Origin: Christensenella sp. UBA4636
GTDB lineage: Bacteria > Bacillota > Clostridia > Christensenellales > Borkfalkiaceae
Length of the DNA stretch: 45,309 nucleotides
Reading direction: 5' to 3'
NCBI GenBank assembly: GCA_002405915.1
Contig: DHMS01000026.1
Coordinates: 1-45,309 of the forward strand
Shown here: positions 42,720-45,309 of the stretch, piece after piece
How the letters are laid out: each line of letters starts with the position of its first letter
How positions within the stretch are numbered: position 1 is the stretch's first letter
Translations under genes and position numbers: made by a program
The notes under the pieces: generated by a model
Seen by the model: the letters and a program-made list of their open reading frames with translations, nothing else
Told to the model about the DNA's origin: nothing
Databases searched by the model: none

Positions 42720-43212
42720 TTGGATTCCCGTAGAATTTAGAAGTTTTTACGAGGACGACATAAGCGGCGGTTTAGCCGTTAGATTTTGCGATAAAGAAAT
42801 AAATTCTGATTTTCGGAGAGAAACCTTGCGTTTTGTCGGGTATTTACGGAAAAATTATTTTTTCCCGATAAGGTGTAACGTGCGTTTCGAATATTACACC
42901 GATTATCGCGACGAAGAGAACGCAAAAGACCGCGCAGTCGGAATATTTTATAAACCGAAAGAGGCTGAGGACGGCATACTCGGTTATCCGAATATTAAAA
43001 TTGCCGTTTTCGATTACGACCGTGACGAAAAAAGGCACGGAAAGGCTAAAGCGTTGCATTACTACTTGTGCGTGCTTGCGCATGAACTTACGCATTATTA
43101 TCAATGGTATTTTTTTGAAACAAAGAAAAGAAGCAAGCGTTCGCTTGAAATCGAAGCTAACAGATTTGCGGAAGCCGTTGTGAACGATTACTTTAAAGAA
43201 GTCGACCTATAA
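42706..43212 (+). CDS. HExxH metallopeptidase, ImmA/IrrE-like motif
   Basis: The 168-residue protein overlaps the end of orphan tip 2 by 14 bases; the start is uncertain because no strong ribosome-binding site is visible (the frame is open from 42664). It has a zinc motif CVLAHELTHYYQWYF, with the third ligand in SLEIEANRFAEAVVN. HExxH followed by ExxAnxFA is the pattern of ImmA/IrrE-type (M78) peptidases. The N-terminal 100 residues are beta-rich (GLAVRFCDKEINSDFRRE). Base composition returns to that of the host after the AT-rich tail. As the gene coupled to a toxin-like tail it could be a processing protease or an unusual immunity factor, both inferred. Its stop codon lies inside a copy of the 3'-end repeat. 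Confidence 0.75.
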   Translation: MMKSNWIPVEFRSFYEDDISGGLAVRFCDKEINSDFRRETLRFVGYLRKNYFFPIRCNVRFEYYTDYRDEENAKDRAVGIFYKPKEAEDGILGYPNIKIAVFDYDRDEKRHGKAKALHYYLCVLAHELTHYYQWYFFETKKRSKRSLEIEANRFAEAVVNDYFKEVDL

Positions 43213-43223
43213 GTCGATTATCG
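43199..43223 (+). repeat. 3'-end repeat element, copy 8
   Basis: AAGTCGAC followed by CTATAAGTCGATTATCG. The TAA in CTATAA is the stop codon of the metallopeptidase gene, so this copy overlaps coding sequence. The arms TCGAC/GTCGA pair perfectly. Confidence 0.8.
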
Positions 43224-43279
43224 CAAGTTTTTGCCGTTGAAAAAAAAGTTCATGCAGAGTTTTTAAGGAGCGAGCGACA

Positions 43280-43792
43280 ATGAGCGAGTTATGTTTGTTT
43301 AATATCAAAGAAAAGAATTTAAAGTTCGAAGAGCTTAACGAATTGGCTAAGGACGTAACGAGATACAGTCTTGAAAACGGTTACGGCAGCTTTTTCAATA
43401 CGGCGGATTATGCGTACGAGTTTATAAAAAAAGTCGAAATGAAAACGTACTTTATTCTTTCGGATAGCTTCGTATATGAAAACGCCGACGACCTACTTGA
43501 CACCACGCGCTTTGTTTATGATTCGAAAAGCGATTATAAAAAACATTTCCTTGAAACATTTGGCTTTTTTGAGGATTATCTTGATATTGTGTTTAAGTAC
43601 GATGTCAATAGCGTGGAAGTGTGGATAGACGGAAACGGAACGGCGACCGAGATTGAAGATTACGATAGGTTAATTTCCGAAAAAGGCGATTTCACCACGA
43701 CTTTATATGACTTTTTTATGAAGATGTGCAATGAAACGGGCTATACTTTTCCGTCGGTCGTAATCGAAGTTAAAAACCCAAGGAGAAAGTGA
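43280..43792 (+). CDS. Acidic small protein, possible immunity protein
   Basis: The 170-residue protein starts behind AAGGAGCG. It is acidic and rich in Tyr and Phe (NTADYAYEFIKKVEMKTYF, then FFEDYLDIVFKYDVNSVEV), with helical and strand parts and no transmembrane segment or catalytic motif. Composition and size are like many polymorphic-toxin immunity proteins, and it lies at the end of the Rhs array. No toxin gene lies immediately upstream, so it could be an orphan immunity gene. Its stop codon TGA lies inside the next repeat copy. Confidence 0.6.
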   Translation: MSELCLFNIKEKNLKFEELNELAKDVTRYSLENGYGSFFNTADYAYEFIKKVEMKTYFILSDSFVYENADDLLDTTRFVYDSKSDYKKHFLETFGFFEDYLDIVFKYDVNSVEVWIDGNGTATEIEDYDRLISEKGDFTTTLYDFFMKMCNETGYTFPSVVIEVKNPRRK

Positions 43793-43811
43793 GCCTATAA
43801 GTCGATTAACT
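43787..43811 (+). repeat. 3'-end repeat element, copy 9
   Basis: AAGTGAGC followed by CTATAAGTCGATTAACT. The TGA in its left part is the stop codon of the preceding gene. The left half is the most divergent of all copies, but the core is intact. Confidence 0.75.
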
Positions 43812-43924
43812 AAGTTTTTTGTTGTGTTTTACCTTTGAAAAACATAAACGCGCTTAGCGGACGGCGCGGAAAAAATTGTTCGCAAGAGAGAAATTTTTAA
43901 TTATACTAAGGAGAATAAAAAATT

Positions 43925-44626
43925 ATGGAATTTAAAGACAGAAACCCGGAATTTCCGGGGAGAATAAGACTTACGCCGGTAGCGGGAAGTTCGGATTTAT
44001 TCGACTTTGAGTTTGCCGACGGAAGAGTAACGGGCGGAAATTATTCCGCAGGCACGCCGCTCAACGCGGCAAATTTGAACGGTATGCTCGAAGAGCTTTC
44101 CGCAGCGATTGAGAATGCGAAAATTCAATCGATAAGGATTTCGGACGGCACTAACGAGGGCGAAAAGACTACGGTTAACGGCAAGGATATCGTTATCAAG
44201 CTTCCCGCCAAAATCAAAGCCGTTCTTGACGGAACTATCGACAAAGCAACGAAAGCGGACAGCGCAACGACCGCGAACTACGCCACTACTGCCGGCACTG
44301 CCGATACGGCTAAGGCTCTTAGCGGAACTTACGGAAGCGTAACGACAAAGACAGTGAGTTTAAGTACTTCGGCAACAACGGTATATTCGTCTGCAACGTA
44401 CAGTTCGGCGATAGTGATAATTGCGCCGTGGAGCGGAGGTGCAAAAAACACCGCGATATTTGCTATATCAAACGCAGAGAAATCAACCTCTATAAACGAC
44501 CTTACTTATGTCAACAAGCAAGGTTATATAAAGAAAGATTGGAACGGTTACAATTTTCGCGTCTGGTTGTCCGATTCTAACGCAAAAGGAGATTACTCCG
44601 TTACGATTATCGACGCGCATTATTAA
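43925..44626 (+). CDS. Phage tail-fibre-like structural protein
   Basis: The 233-residue protein starts behind AAGGAG. Its beginning (EFKDRNPEFPGRIRLTPVAG, shown one residue in) and the segment SAGTPLNAANLNGMLEEL are typical of small tail or baseplate proteins in clostridial phages. A repetitive stretch (residues 111-135: KADSATTANYATTAGTADTA minus flanks) is the usual shaft of tail fibres. The C-terminal 90 residues are beta-rich, as expected for a receptor-binding tip. No other phage genes are in the window except the following one, so this is a remnant or part of a tail-like particle whose other genes lie outside. Confidence 0.75.
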   Translation: MEFKDRNPEFPGRIRLTPVAGSSDLFDFEFADGRVTGGNYSAGTPLNAANLNGMLEELSAAIENAKIQSIRISDGTNEGEKTTVNGKDIVIKLPAKIKAVLDGTIDKATKADSATTANYATTAGTADTAKALSGTYGSVTTKTVSLSTSATTVYSSATYSSAIVIIAPWSGGAKNTAIFAISNAEKSTSINDLTYVNKQGYIKKDWNGYNFRVWLSDSNAKGDYSVTIIDAHY

Positions 44627-44639
44627 GGGGGTGAGAAAA

Positions 44640-45047
44640 ATGGAGAAGATTGAGAGAAAAATTTTTTTGCAACTCGACGAGAACGGTTACATAATTTCGA
44701 CCGCGCAGGAAAAATTCGACGGTTTTGTCGAAACGGATATCGCTGTTGAAGATTTTATGAAAGACTTTGCAAACGTTTCTGTTACGGACGGCTATCATAA
44801 GTTTGAAAACGGCGCAATCGTAAAAGGCGAAGGCAGCGAAGTCCTTATAGCTGCGGCAAGAAAGTTTGAAGCGGACGAGCTTAGAGTTGTGCGTGAAAAA
44901 GAATGTTTCCCGATAATAAATCGCGGCAAACTTTGGTACGATACTCTTAGTAAAGCCGAATGCGAAGATTTGAAAGCATGGTACTTAGATTGGCTTAACG
45001 TAACGAAAACGTTGATTATTCCGCCCAAGCTCTTTTGGCTCAAATAA
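44640..45047 (+). CDS. Phage tail-associated small protein
   Basis: The 135-residue protein starts at 44640, about six bases after AAGGGGG, which favours this ATG over the GTG at 44631. It begins ERKIFLQLDENGYIISTAQ and ends in LWYDTLSKAECEDLKAWYL followed by DWLNVTKTLIIP. The Trp-rich end is typical of the small genes that follow tail-fibre genes in clostridial phages. It probably helps fibre assembly or forms part of it. It lies 13 bases after the tail-fibre gene. Confidence 0.7.
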   Translation: MEKIERKIFLQLDENGYIISTAQEKFDGFVETDIAVEDFMKDFANVSVTDGYHKFENGAIVKGEGSEVLIAAARKFEADELRVVREKECFPIINRGKLWYDTLSKAECEDLKAWYLDWLNVTKTLIIPPKLFWLK

Positions 45048-45068
45048 TGCGCTATAAGTCGATTAAAT
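45044..45068 (+). repeat. 3'-end repeat element, copy 10
   Basis: GCG followed by CTATAAGTCGATTAAAT, overlapping the TAA of the tail-associated gene at its left edge. It is almost the same as copy 3 from GCGC onward. Confidence 0.8.
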
Positions 45069-45094
45069 AAATGTTTTTATGGGGAGATATGTGA

Positions 45095-45132
45095 GGGTGC
45101 AAGCTGCTTTTTGGGTAACTTGCGCCCTTTTT
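45095..45132 (+). terminator. Terminator of the tail-like gene pair
   Basis: Nine-base arms GGGTGCAAG and CTTGCGCCC (one G-T wobble) followed by five T. The remaining bases to the window end are AT-rich; I see no gene or other signal there. Confidence 0.8.
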
Positions 45133-45309
45133 CGATGCTTGATTTTTGCGCTTTTCATTTTTAAACATATTATTGCTTTACGAACAGAGCAACGATACTT
45201 TTTTTAACGTTTTCGGCTAAAAATAACAAAGTTCGGCAAGGAATAATATAATAACTTTCAAGTTCGCCTTAACTCGCCGTTTTTCGCTTTCCAAGTAGAT
45301 TAAAAATCT

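Noticed and set aside
1..45309. CRISPR array, tRNA, rRNA or insertion sequence
   Set aside because: I found no regularly spaced direct repeats, no cloverleaf or rRNA sequence, and no transposase. The ten dispersed short repeats are irregularly spaced over the whole window.

Overview
The window is 45 kb of chromosome from a low-to-moderate-GC monoderm Firmicute, most likely an uncultured gut clostridium. The evidence is strong AGGAGG ribosome-binding sites, textbook sigma-A promoters (TTGACA-N17-TATAAT), lipobox lipoproteins, an FMN riboswitch on an ECF riboflavin transporter, Rho-independent terminators, and a GH3 glycosidase in the inverted domain order known from rumen and gut clostridia. 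The genus cannot be read from the sequence.

Layout. 0.1-2.2 kb: a Y-family (UmuC-like) DNA polymerase with a small overlapping partner gene. 2.4-3.1 kb: an orphan membrane protein. 3.2-7.0 kb (minus): a ferrous-iron uptake operon feoA-feoA-feoB followed by three very small proteins, one of them outside the usual annotation size. 7.1-8.3 kb: a GMP synthase that has only the ATP-pyrophosphatase part. 8.3-10.8 kb: a low-complexity protein and a large lipoprotein. 10.9-13.9 kb: an overlapping housekeeping operon (rsmI, low-molecular-weight phosphatase, metallophosphoesterase, SAM-dependent enzyme). 14.1-16.6 kb: an amino-acid ABC transporter whose binding protein appears circularly permuted. 16.6-19.5 kb (minus): adenine deaminase and the riboswitch-controlled riboflavin transporter. 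19.6-22.7 kb: a small repressor, an RlaP-like nucleotidyltransferase and a NYN-domain protein. 22.7-33.0 kb: a xyloside-use cluster with an AraC regulator, membrane-anchored GH3, small membrane protein, Ig-domain lipoprotein, GH43, xylose isomerase and xylulokinase. 33.1-43.8 kb: a 1,778-residue Rhs protein followed by two orphan Rhs tips, each with its own tail and a following small gene, forming a toxin/immunity cassette array. 43.9-45.0 kb: two phage tail-like proteins.

How the genes work together. The xyloside cluster reads as a pathway: extracellular or membrane glycosidase, GH43 trimming, then XylA and XylB to xylulose-5-phosphate. The Rhs array reads as a polymorphic toxin locus: about 700 bp of core sequence is repeated three times, so recombination could swap new tails onto the full-length gene.

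Most notable observations: (1) the amino-acid-binding lipoprotein carries its expected first beta strand at the C terminus; (2) ten copies of an approximately 25-bp element with core CTATAAGKCGATTA sit just after stop codons across the whole window; (3) the Rhs cassette array with visible recombination joints; (4) an acidic DDGN-rich insert in the outer loop of FeoB; (5) GuaA without its glutaminase domain; (6) a palindromic operator-like array at the ABC transporter promoter. All calls come from reading the sequence; no database search was run.
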